19,638 bases of DNA from contig CAZESH010000049.1 of NCBI GenBank assembly GCA_964514665.1, positions 1-19,638 of the forward strand, given 5' to 3'. The stretch is from CAZESH01 sp964514665 (GTDB lineage: Bacteria; Bacillota; Bacilli; Paenibacillales; KCTC-25726). Of the stretch, positions 1 to 6,446 are shown piece after piece. Each line of letters opens with the position of its first letter. Position 1 is the first letter of the stretch. The translations under genes and the position numbers were made by a program. The notes under the pieces were generated by a model. The model had not been told where the DNA came from, searched no databases, and saw only the letters and a program-made list of their open reading frames with translations.

Positions 1-225
1 CATGACCACGAGACCGATCATTACATACAGACTGTTGTTGGATAATTCATCATGCGTATCGGGAATCAAATCGAGGATGGAGATCGAGATCAGCAGGCCC
101 GCACTTAGCGCGGTCAATATTAACAAACGACTTTGCGGCCAGTCCTTTTTGAATAACACAATCATGCCCCCGAAAATATAAGCGACAGATGAAATGAATA
201 CGATCCAAAGGGCAGTCGTATGCAT
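1..225 (-). CDS. ZIP-family metal transporter, N-terminal part (runs off window)
   Basis: The minus strand reads open from an ATG at 225-223 to the window edge, giving 75 residues. A strong ribosome binding site (AAGGAGGGAG, complement of 231-240) sits five bases upstream. The visible part has a first membrane helix with a GG pair (YIFGGMIVLF, residues 16-25), a short charged loop (KKDWPQ), a second helix with an ALSAG element followed by LDLIPD (about residues 41-57), and the start of a third helix. This is the N-terminal pattern of ZIP transporters, which move zinc, iron or manganese ions across the membrane. The metal-binding helices IV and V lie outside the window, so substrate and completeness cannot be judged. 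Family assignment is fairly confident; the metal is unknown. Confidence 0.72.
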   Translation of the reverse strand, partial: MHTTALWIVFISSVAYIFGGMIVLFKKDWPQSRLLILTALSAGLLISISILDLIPDTHDELSNNSLYVMIGLVVM

Positions 226-311
226 TGAAGCTCCCTCCTTCGCAAATACCGATTCGTTATGATAGTACGACGAGTGCATAAAAAATAGAACACAGGGGCC
301 ATTTTTCATGT

Positions 312-340
312 AAAAAGAAGCATTTCCGTCAGGAAGATGC
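312..340 (-). terminator. Intrinsic terminator of the UPF0173 hydrolase gene
   Basis: On the minus strand GCATCTTCC (340-332) pairs with GGAAATGC (327-320) around a TGAC loop, with one bulged base, followed by TTCTTTTT. It lies just after the stop of the hydrolase gene and ends the minus-strand transcript before the ZIP gene. Confidence 0.6.
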
Positions 341-356
341 CGCTATCCACATTGAA

Positions 357-1049
357 TCACATGCTTAACGTTTGTCCGGGTCTCAAGGCGATTCCCGGAA
401 TGTGATTGGCCTGAAGCAAGCGAATAAATTGGTTGACATCCTGCCTGATTTCAGGAAACGTTTGGTAGTGAATCGGTACGACAAGCTTGGCGCGCGTCCA
501 TTTGGCGGCTTGCAGCGCATCTCTCGGTCCCATCGTATACACATTTCCGATTGGCAGGAAGGCGAGATCGATGGCATTACGATCTCCGATGACCTTTTGC
601 ATGTCGCCGAAAAGGCCGGTATCTCCCGCATGGTATATCGTCTTGCCGCCGATACGGATCAGGAAGCCGGCGGCAGAGCCGGCATAAATGATCCGTTTCC
701 GCTTTTCTTTTATCACCGAGGAGCTGTGCAGGGCCTGCGTAAGCTTGACGGTTCCGAACGGGAATTTGCGGGAGCCGCCGATATTCATCGGAAACACCTT
801 GACGCCTTTCCACCTCAGATATTCAGCAAGCTCATAAACGGCGATAACGGTCGCATTATTGCGTTTGGCTATCTTTACAGCATCGGCGATATGATCGGAA
901 TGGCCATGGGTGAGCAGCACGTACCGGACCTTGATCGATCTCAGCATTGTTCTGGCCAACGGGTTTCCGGTAATCCAGGGATCGATGATCAAGGAGCTGT
1001 TGTTTTGCGTGATTTGAACGCCCGCGTGGCCGAGATAACGAATCAGCAT
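357..1049 (-). CDS. UPF0173 family metal-dependent hydrolase (metallo-beta-lactamase fold)
   Basis: This encodes 230 residues, the usual length of the UPF0173 family (B. subtilis YtkL type). These are small cytoplasmic metallo-beta-lactamase-fold proteins with presumed hydrolase activity and no settled substrate. The protein starts MLIRYLGHAG, typical of the family, and carries the metal-binding motif THGHSDH (His48, His50, Asp52, His53), a later YHAGDTG that supplies the bridging Asp, and a C-terminal PIHYQTFP with a further His. All expected metal ligands appear present. No good ribosome binding site precedes the ATG. The upstream gene's stop overlaps it (ATGCTGA), so translation is probably coupled. 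A minus-strand terminator follows the stop. The substrate cannot be told from the sequence. Confidence 0.88.
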   Translation of the reverse strand: MLIRYLGHAGVQITQNNSSLIIDPWITGNPLARTMLRSIKVRYVLLTHGHSDHIADAVKIAKRNNATVIAVYELAEYLRWKGVKVFPMNIGGSRKFPFGTVKLTQALHSSSVIKEKRKRIIYAGSAAGFLIRIGGKTIYHAGDTGLFGDMQKVIGDRNAIDLAFLPIGNVYTMGPRDALQAAKWTRAKLVVPIHYQTFPEIRQDVNQFIRLLQANHIPGIALRPGQTLSM

Positions 1050-1402
1050 GGGATCCGCGTCAATTCTTTGTTCAATACGCGGTGGGAAGCCACAAAACGG
1101 TCCTGCGGACTGACCCCGAAAGAAGCAAACAGCACCTGCGGCAGGCTGGATTGAAACTGAACCTCATACTGCATGGTACGGGACACATTTAAAATATTGA
1201 ACGAGGATGATCGCGGTTTTAGTAAGAAGCGTTTCGATATGATCAGCTTTTTTTGTCCGTTCAAGGCATAAATGCGGATTCTGATGACAGCGCTTCGCTT
1301 TGGGTTGTTATTGATTGCGTTGACAATCACATATTTGGATACAGTCTTATCGAAAACGGTCAAATTATTCAGTGGACCTGTTGTATACCACAATTTTTTC
1401 AT
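1043..1402 (-). CDS. Hypothetical protein, 119 residues, coupled to the UPF0173 gene
   Basis: I do not recognise this protein. From the ATG at 1402 it has 119 residues and looks rich in beta strands, with alternating hydrophobic and polar residues (for example KYVIVNAIN and YEVQFQSS), many Asn, Ser and Arg, and no clear signal peptide or membrane helix. GAGGAG lies directly against this ATG, which is too close. An in-frame TTG at 1393-1391 (MWYTTGPLNN) has ideal nine-base spacing and may be the true start, giving 116 residues. The frame stays open further upstream, but that part has no ribosome binding site. The stop overlaps the start of the hydrolase gene by seven bases, so the two genes probably form one transcript. 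The overlap supports it being a real gene; function is unknown. Confidence 0.6.
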   Translation of the reverse strand: MKKLWYTTGPLNNLTVFDKTVSKYVIVNAINNNPKRSAVIRIRIYALNGQKKLIISKRFLLKPRSSSFNILNVSRTMQYEVQFQSSLPQVLFASFGVSPQDRFVASHRVLNKELTRIPC

Positions 1403-1518
1403 CTCCTCGGTATGCTGATATATTACTATAGTACGAGCGGAAGCTGATTGACACGGCATTGTCCACATGAACACGGGCAGCCGCTTGGCCCGATTTTTTG
1501 TTGTTTTCGTAAAAACGC

Positions 1519-1547
1519 TTGCCAAAAATGCGAACATATGTTAGCAT
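1519..1547 (+). promoter_or_regulatory. Candidate promoter containing the SOS box
   Basis: TTGCCA (1519-1524) and TAGCAT (1542-1547) are 17 bases apart, a passable -35/-10 pair for the vegetative sigma factor pointing towards the HRDC gene. The SOS box lies in the spacer and overlaps the -10, a position where LexA binding would block transcription. The boxes are weak and a minus-strand reading (TTGATA at 1556-1551) cannot be excluded. Confidence 0.4.
1531..1544. promoter_or_regulatory. LexA (DinR) SOS box
   Basis: CGAACATATGTTAG matches the Bacillus LexA/DinR operator CGAAC-N4-GTTCG in all but one or two end positions, and the flanks extend it to a near-perfect palindrome (GCGAACATATGTTAGC, 1530-1545). 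It lies between the diverging unknown minus-strand gene and the plus-strand HRDC gene. The HRDC gene is the likelier target because such proteins belong to DNA repair. Confidence 0.62.
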
Positions 1548-1571
1548 AATATCAATCCAATAAATCAGGGG

Positions 1572-1612
1572 AAGCACCTCTATACGCATTTGCGTATAGA
1601 GGTGCTTTTTTT
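1572..1612 (+). terminator. Strong 17-bp hairpin with T-tract, upstream of the HRDC gene
   Basis: AAGCACCTCTATACGCA (1572-1588) is perfectly complementary to 1591-1607 across a TT centre and runs into seven T residues (1606-1612). It has the form of an intrinsic terminator on the plus strand, yet no plus-strand gene precedes it. It lies between a candidate SOS promoter and the HRDC ribosome binding site, so it may be a leader attenuator or the end of a short RNA of about 60 bases. Confidence 0.65.
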
Positions 1613-1641
1613 ATTGGTGCATATTTAATGGAGGTGGCACG

Positions 1642-2649
1642 ATGAATTTATTATTCTCGAACCGTATGGAAAGGCAGGTCGACGAAGGTCGCGTGGAAGC
1701 CGCTCAGGTCTCTATTTTCCAGGAACAAAGCGGATACCGCTCAGTGTGGCAGCCGGCAGGGCTAGAGGACGGCGATCCGCAGCTGTGGTATGAAGGGGAC
1801 AGCCGGGAGGAGCTGATGGCTGATTTTCGTTTCCGCATCGCGGGCAAGCTGGGGGAAGGCTTTGTTCCCCTGATTGCCGATATTCCGGGGATCGAAGGCA
1901 GGAGAAAGGATGAAGCGAATACCGCGGGGATGCTGCTGTTCTATTCTGAAAGCCGCAGAAATGAACAGCTGTTTCAAGAGCTCCGTACATGGCGCAGAAG
2001 CAAAGCGTCCGAGGCAGTCAAGCCTCCTTATTTCGTTGCCGGCAATCGGCTGTTGACCTTGATCAGCGCGCTCATTCCGCACAATGAGCAGGAGCTTGCG
2101 CAGATTCCCGGCTTCGGACAGCACAAGATTCGTCATTATGGCGCGGAAGTGCTGGCCATTACCGGCAAATACGAGCAAACAGCCGGCTTCCCGCTGGATT
2201 GGATTGCGGGAGCTGTCGATGGCAGGGAATTTCGCAACTGGTCGTATAAACAGCAAGAACAGAAATATAAAGCCGAAGCGGAAAAGCTTGAGCGCAAGAC
2301 CAGGATGCTGCAGGAGGTCACACGCGGCATCGGCATGGATGAGCTGTGCAAATCGTTAAAGCAATCGCGGCGCGATATTGCCATCATGGCCGAGCAATTG
2401 GAAGCGGAAGGCTATGATATCCGGCCGCTGATTGAGCGGGAATGGGATAAGATCGCCAAAAAGGAACGGGATAAGCTGCTGCAGCTGTTCTCGCAGCATG
2501 GGGACAAATGGTTGAAGCCCGTGCTGGAAAAAGGCTATTCCCCCGAGCAGCTGGAAGGGACGGATTTACAGGAGCTCTATACCCGGCTCCGGATCGTCAG
2601 ACTTTATTACCGATCTTCCGGCAGAGGGGAAGATCGCCGTATCGGTTGA
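1642..2649 (+). CDS. HRDC-domain protein without helicase, possible SOS gene
   Basis: This encodes 335 residues, preceded by GGAGGTG (1630-1636). An HRDC domain, the nucleic-acid-binding domain at the end of RecQ helicases and RNase D, is seen at about residues 108-176, including PYFVAGNRLLTLIS and the loop ELAQIPGFGQHKIRHYG. A charged, probably coiled-coil stretch follows (about 200-222). A helical segment at 226-265 (MDELCKSLKQSRRDIAIMAE) resembles the helix-turn-helix found after HRDC in some RecQ proteins. No helicase Walker motifs or exonuclease DEDD residues are present. The N-terminal 100 residues, beginning with a short beta-like part, are not recognised. A DNA-binding role in repair or recombination is inferred from the domain and from the SOS box upstream. 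The domain call is confident; the role is not. Confidence 0.75.
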   Translation: MNLLFSNRMERQVDEGRVEAAQVSIFQEQSGYRSVWQPAGLEDGDPQLWYEGDSREELMADFRFRIAGKLGEGFVPLIADIPGIEGRRKDEANTAGMLLFYSESRRNEQLFQELRTWRRSKASEAVKPPYFVAGNRLLTLISALIPHNEQELAQIPGFGQHKIRHYGAEVLAITGKYEQTAGFPLDWIAGAVDGREFRNWSYKQQEQKYKAEAEKLERKTRMLQEVTRGIGMDELCKSLKQSRRDIAIMAEQLEAEGYDIRPLIEREWDKIAKKERDKLLQLFSQHGDKWLKPVLEKGYSPEQLEGTDLQELYTRLRIVRLYYRSSGRGEDRRIG

Positions 2650-2689
2650 CCAAGCGGGCTCCCGTCTTTGCAGATCATAATGAAATAAC

Positions 2690-2735
2690 GGCGGCAGGGA
2701 ACATGATTTTGCGTTCCTTGCCGTCTTTCTTTGTT
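2690..2735 (+). terminator. Intrinsic terminator after the HRDC gene
   Basis: GGCGGCAGGGAAC (2690-2702) pairs with GTTCCTTGCCGTC (2713-2725), using two G-T pairs, followed by a T-rich tail (TTCTTTGTTT). It separates the HRDC gene from the kinase operon. Confidence 0.7.
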
Positions 2736-2768
2736 TAAGAAAATTGTGAGATTAATGGAAAAATAAGT

Positions 2769-2798
2769 TTGGAAATCCCATGGAAATTATTAGATAAT
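2769..2798 (+). promoter_or_regulatory. Candidate promoter of the kinase-cheR-kinase operon
   Basis: TTGGAA (2769-2774) and GATAAT (2793-2798) are 18 bases apart in an AT-rich stretch just after the previous terminator and 45 bases before the kinase start. The match to vegetative consensus is moderate. Confidence 0.35.
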
Positions 2799-2843
2799 AA
2801 TAAAATAATCGAAATTGTAAAAATTTTAGGGAGAGGACATTTT

Positions 2844-5552
2844 ATGACGCTAAAAGCGAAGCTGTCCGCCGGGTTTATATCCATCTTCCTGCTGATGGCC
2901 GTTCTCCTCGGTATTGTGGTCGGCATGCTGAATGAACAGAATCGCCGGATGAATGATTTGGTGGAGGACCGTTACCGGAAAATCCATCTAATCAATCAGG
3001 TTCGATACGATATCGCCAACACGGGAAGCGAACTGATTTTTATCGAACAGGGCATTACTGACCAAGAGGGCATAAATGCGATACGACAATCGGAAATTTC
3101 CATTGCGGAAAGAATCAACGATATGGAAAATATGATCCATCAGGAGAAGTCGAAGCAGTTTTTGTTCATGCTGGATCATCAGTATGCGGCGTATGAGAAT
3201 ACGGTGGAGCAAATTATCGCTGCATACAAGAATGGCGACATGGCGGAGATCTCGAAGCTGATGGTAAATGCGGGAACTCAAAGATCGCAGCTGATTGCCG
3301 TCATCGGCAAATTTGTTGCCTTTCAAGAGAAAGCGATGCAGGATACGGTGAACTCGTCGCAGCAATCTTACACGGAGGCGCTCCGATTGGCGATTGCGGC
3401 CGCCATCGGAGGTTTGCTGCTGGGGATCGGCTTTGCGATTTGGGTAATCCGCAGCGTCTCCCGATCTTTAATCCGCGTGATCGATGTCATGAAGCATATT
3501 GAATACGGCTCGCTGCAGCTGCCACGGATCGAGCTGACCTCCAAAGATGAAATCGGAGAGATAGCCCATGCCTTTAATGAAATGGCGGGAGCGCTGGAAC
3601 GGCATGAACGGGCCCAGCAAGAATACGAGGAAGCGATGCAGGCGGACAGCGAGCTGAAATCGCAAGTCGCCGAGCTCAATGCGCTTACGCAAGGGATATT
3701 GGATGTGGCTATCCTCGGAAGGCAATACATCAATAAAATTACGCCGATGGTGGGAGCAAGCTACGGGGTCTTGTATAAGAAAGAGGAATTCCCCGGAGCG
3801 GACAGGCTGATAAGGCTGGCCTCCTATGCCGCGGAGAATCCCGCAGATCGGGTAGGGGAGGCAAGCTTTCAATTAGGTGAAGGTCTGGTGGGCCAATGTG
3901 CAGCCGAAAACCGGGAAATATGGCTTGAGCGTGTGCCGGATCAATACATTAAGATTCATTCCGGACTAGGACAAGCTCCCCCTGCGAGTGTGATCGTTCT
4001 GCCTGTCGCCTTTGAGGGCGAGGTATTGGCGGTCATGGAATTGGCCTCTTTCGGTAATTTCACTGCCATGCACAGAGCCCTTCTTTCCCAGTCTGCCGAT
4101 TACTTGGGGGTGACGCTGAACCGGATCGAGAAGCATATGCAGGTTCAGGAGTTGCTCAAAGAATCGCAGGCGATTAACGAAGAGCTGCAAACACAATCCG
4201 AGGAGCTGCAGCAGCAGCAGGAAGAACTGCGCACGATCAACGATGAGCTGGAGGCGCAAAACAAAGTGTCCGAACAGAGAAATCTTGATCTGGAAGCGAT
4301 TCGCACTGAGCTTGAGGAGAAAGCGAGACAAGTCGAACTCGGATCGAAGTATAAGTCTGAATTTTTGGCCAATGTGTCGCACGAGCTGCGCACACCCTTG
4401 AACAGTCTGCTGATTTTGGCCAAGGTGCTGCTCGACAATCAGGAGGGAAATCTTACCGGCAAGCAGGTTGAATATGCCCGCACGATTTATAGTTCGGGCA
4501 ATGACCTGCTGCAGTTGATCAACGACATCCTGGATTTGTCGAAGATCGAATCCGGCAAAATGGATATTCATTACGATGATGTGCATTTAGACGACATCAT
4601 GGAGTATTGTAACCAGCAGTTCAAGCTGATCGCGAAAGAACAAAAGCTTGATTTCTTTATACATAAGCAGAATGATCTTCCCAAGAAGATTCGTTCGGAT
4701 GCGTTGCGTTTGATTCAGATTCTGAAAAACCTGCTGGCCAACGCTTTTAAATTCACGGAGAAAGGAAGCGTGAGTTTGGAGCTTCGTTCCGTCAAGGATC
4801 ACGAGACGGGTGGAAGAGAGCCGGAAATGGTGGCTTTTTCCGTTAGCGATACCGGGATCGGTATTCCGGCAGACAAACAGCACATTATATTTGAAGCCTT
4901 TAACCAGGCGGATGGGACAACGAGCCGCAAATACGGCGGAACCGGACTCGGACTGTCGATCTGCAGGGAGCTTGCGGATTTGCTTGGCGGTTATATTGAA
5001 GTGGAAAGCGAAGAAGGGAAAGGCAGCACCTTTACGCTATTTTTACCGATGAGGGAAGCAGCTTTCCATCCAGGCGTTGAGGAAGCGGCTGCAGCAGCGG
5101 CCGACAGGGGTGAGGACACTGACTATACGGAAATCAACGCTCCTGAGGAGGATTATCCGTTGGTCAAGGAAGTGCTGACCGACAAGAATATTTTGATTGT
5201 TGATGACGACATGCGCAATGTATATGCATTGACAAGTGCACTTGAGAGTGCGGGTATGAAGGTGCAATTTGCCGAAAACGGGAAGGAAGCCATCGACAAG
5301 CTGGAGAAGCATGCCGGAATCCATTTGATATTAATGGATATCATGATGCCTGATATGGATGGCTATGAGGCGATTGTGTCGATTCGCAGTATGACGCAAT
5401 ATCAGTCGCTTCCGATTATTGCCCTGACGGCAAAAGCGATGAAGCAAGATCGGCAAAAATGCATGGATGTCGGCGCATCCGACTATATCAGCAAGCCCAT
5501 CAACATGGAGCAATTGTTCTCTATGCTGAAAGTCTGGTTATATGACAGGTGA
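2844..5552 (+). CDS. Hybrid sensor histidine kinase (TM-sensor-TM-HAMP-GAF-HisKA-HATPase-REC)
   Basis: The ATG at 2844 is chosen because GGGAGAGG (2829-2836) precedes it by seven bases; it gives 902 residues. In order: membrane helix (about 8-29); extracytoplasmic helical sensor (30-176) of four-helix-bundle or CHASE3-like look; second helix (180-202); HAMP (203-257, with DEIGEIAHAFNEMAGAL); GAF (about 285-445); Glu/Gln-rich coiled coil (about 450-510, EELQTQSEELQQQQEEL); HisKA with phosphoacceptor His513 in NVSHELRTPLNS; HATPase with N-box NLLANAFKFT, DTGIGIP and GGTGLGLSI; and a C-terminal receiver (about 782-902) with IVDDD, Asp832 in LMDIMMPDMDG, and a Lys in SKPIN. All catalytic residues are present. 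It should autophosphorylate and pass phosphate to its own receiver or a partner. The stop is six bases before cheR, in the same operon. The signal is unknown. Confidence 0.93.
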   Translation: MTLKAKLSAGFISIFLLMAVLLGIVVGMLNEQNRRMNDLVEDRYRKIHLINQVRYDIANTGSELIFIEQGITDQEGINAIRQSEISIAERINDMENMIHQEKSKQFLFMLDHQYAAYENTVEQIIAAYKNGDMAEISKLMVNAGTQRSQLIAVIGKFVAFQEKAMQDTVNSSQQSYTEALRLAIAAAIGGLLLGIGFAIWVIRSVSRSLIRVIDVMKHIEYGSLQLPRIELTSKDEIGEIAHAFNEMAGALERHERAQQEYEEAMQADSELKSQVAELNALTQGILDVAILGRQYINKITPMVGASYGVLYKKEEFPGADRLIRLASYAAENPADRVGEASFQLGEGLVGQCAAENREIWLERVPDQYIKIHSGLGQAPPASVIVLPVAFEGEVLAVMELASFGNFTAMHRALLSQSADYLGVTLNRIEKHMQVQELLKESQAINEELQTQSEELQQQQEELRTINDELEAQNKVSEQRNLDLEAIRTELEEKARQVELGSKYKSEFLANVSHELRTPLNSLLILAKVLLDNQEGNLTGKQVEYARTIYSSGNDLLQLINDILDLSKIESGKMDIHYDDVHLDDIMEYCNQQFKLIAKEQKLDFFIHKQNDLPKKIRSDALRLIQILKNLLANAFKFTEKGSVSLELRSVKDHETGGREPEMVAFSVSDTGIGIPADKQHIIFEAFNQADGTTSRKYGGTGLGLSICRELADLLGGYIEVESEEGKGSTFTLFLPMREAAFHPGVEEAAAAAADRGEDTDYTEINAPEEDYPLVKEVLTDKNILIVDDDMRNVYALTSALESAGMKVQFAENGKEAIDKLEKHAGIHLILMDIMMPDMDGYEAIVSIRSMTQYQSLPIIALTAKAMKQDRQKCMDVGASDYISKPINMEQLFSMLKVWLYDR

Positions 5553-5558
5553 ATCCAA

Positions 5559-6428
5559 ATGAATGACAAAACAACGGCAGAAAATTCTCAAACATTCGCT
5601 TCCCAATCCGGAAAGGATCTGGAAAAGCTGGAGATCGAGCTGCTGCTCGAGGCGATTTTCCGTCAGTACGGCTATGATTTCAGAAATTATGCGCCTTCAT
5701 CCGTGTATAGAAGGGTTCATTTCAGGCGGCAGTTGGAGAAGCTGCAATCGGTTACGGCTTTGACGGAAAAGGTACTGCACGATGTACGTGCGGCAGAACG
5801 GCTGATTGCGGATTTTTCCATCAACGTAACGGAGATGTTTCGTGATCCCGATTTTTTTCAAATGTTTCGAACGAAGGCTGTACCGCTGCTGAAAAAGCTG
5901 CCTTTTATCCGGATTTGGCATGCAGGCTGCGCTACCGGAGAGGAAGTCTACTCCATGGCCATACTGCTGCATGAGGAAGGAATTTATCACAAGACGCGGC
6001 TCTATGCTACAGATATTAACGAAAAGGTGCTGCAAAAAGCAAAGCAGGGTGAATTTCCGTTAAATTTGATGCAGAACTATACATGCAATTACGTCCAGTC
6101 AGGCGGCAAAGCTTCTTTATCCGAGTATTACAGCGCTTCCTCCAGAAGCATTCGTCTCGATGATTTTCTGAAGGAGAAAATGATTTTCGCCCAGCATAAT
6201 CTGGTCACTGACGGCTCGATTAACGAGTTTCATGTTATTATTTGCCGCAATGTGCTGATTTATTTCAATAAGGATCTACAGGAGCATGTGCATCAGCTGT
6301 TTTACAACAGTTTGAGTCCGGAAGGAATTTTGGGGCTGGGAAAACGGGAGGGACTGGCTCTGACCAAGTTTGCAAGCGGCTATGAAGAGCTGGACGCATC
6401 GGCCAAGCTTTATCTAAAACACAAATAA
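5559..6428 (+). CDS. CheR-family protein-glutamate methyltransferase
   Basis: This encodes 289 residues, the usual CheR length. An N-terminal helical domain (about 20-85, with SSVYRRVHFRRQL) precedes the SAM-dependent methyltransferase domain. The latter has FSINVTEMFRDPDFF (86-100), the SAM-binding loop HAGCATGEEVYSMA (121-134), YATDINEKVL (149-158) and VIICRNVLIYFN (226-237), all hallmark CheR motifs. CheR enzymes methylate glutamates of chemoreceptors; here the partner is more likely the neighbouring kinase's helical sensor and linker region, since no chemoreceptor is encoded nearby. The start lies six bases after the upstream stop, with AGGTGA overlapping that stop as a weak ribosome binding site, so translation is probably coupled. 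No cheB methylesterase is in the window. Family certain, target inferred. Confidence 0.92.
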   Translation: MNDKTTAENSQTFASQSGKDLEKLEIELLLEAIFRQYGYDFRNYAPSSVYRRVHFRRQLEKLQSVTALTEKVLHDVRAAERLIADFSINVTEMFRDPDFFQMFRTKAVPLLKKLPFIRIWHAGCATGEEVYSMAILLHEEGIYHKTRLYATDINEKVLQKAKQGEFPLNLMQNYTCNYVQSGGKASLSEYYSASSRSIRLDDFLKEKMIFAQHNLVTDGSINEFHVIICRNVLIYFNKDLQEHVHQLFYNSLSPEGILGLGKREGLALTKFASGYEELDASAKLYLKHK

Positions 6429-6446
6429 GCTCAAGGTTGTGGTTGC

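Noticed and set aside
372..1154. Long open frame on the plus strand across the UPF0173 gene
   Set aside because: It lies opposite a gene with clear metal-binding motifs, has no ribosome binding site and its translation matches no domain pattern; it is a shadow.
1403..1537. N-terminal extension of the unknown minus-strand protein
   Set aside because: It has no binding site and overlaps the SOS box region; GAGGAG next to 1402 indicates a start at 1402 or 1393.
4180..4270. Short repeats (gag-ctg-cag type) in the kinase gene
   Set aside because: These are codons of the Glu/Gln-rich coiled coil, not a microsatellite or regulatory repeat.
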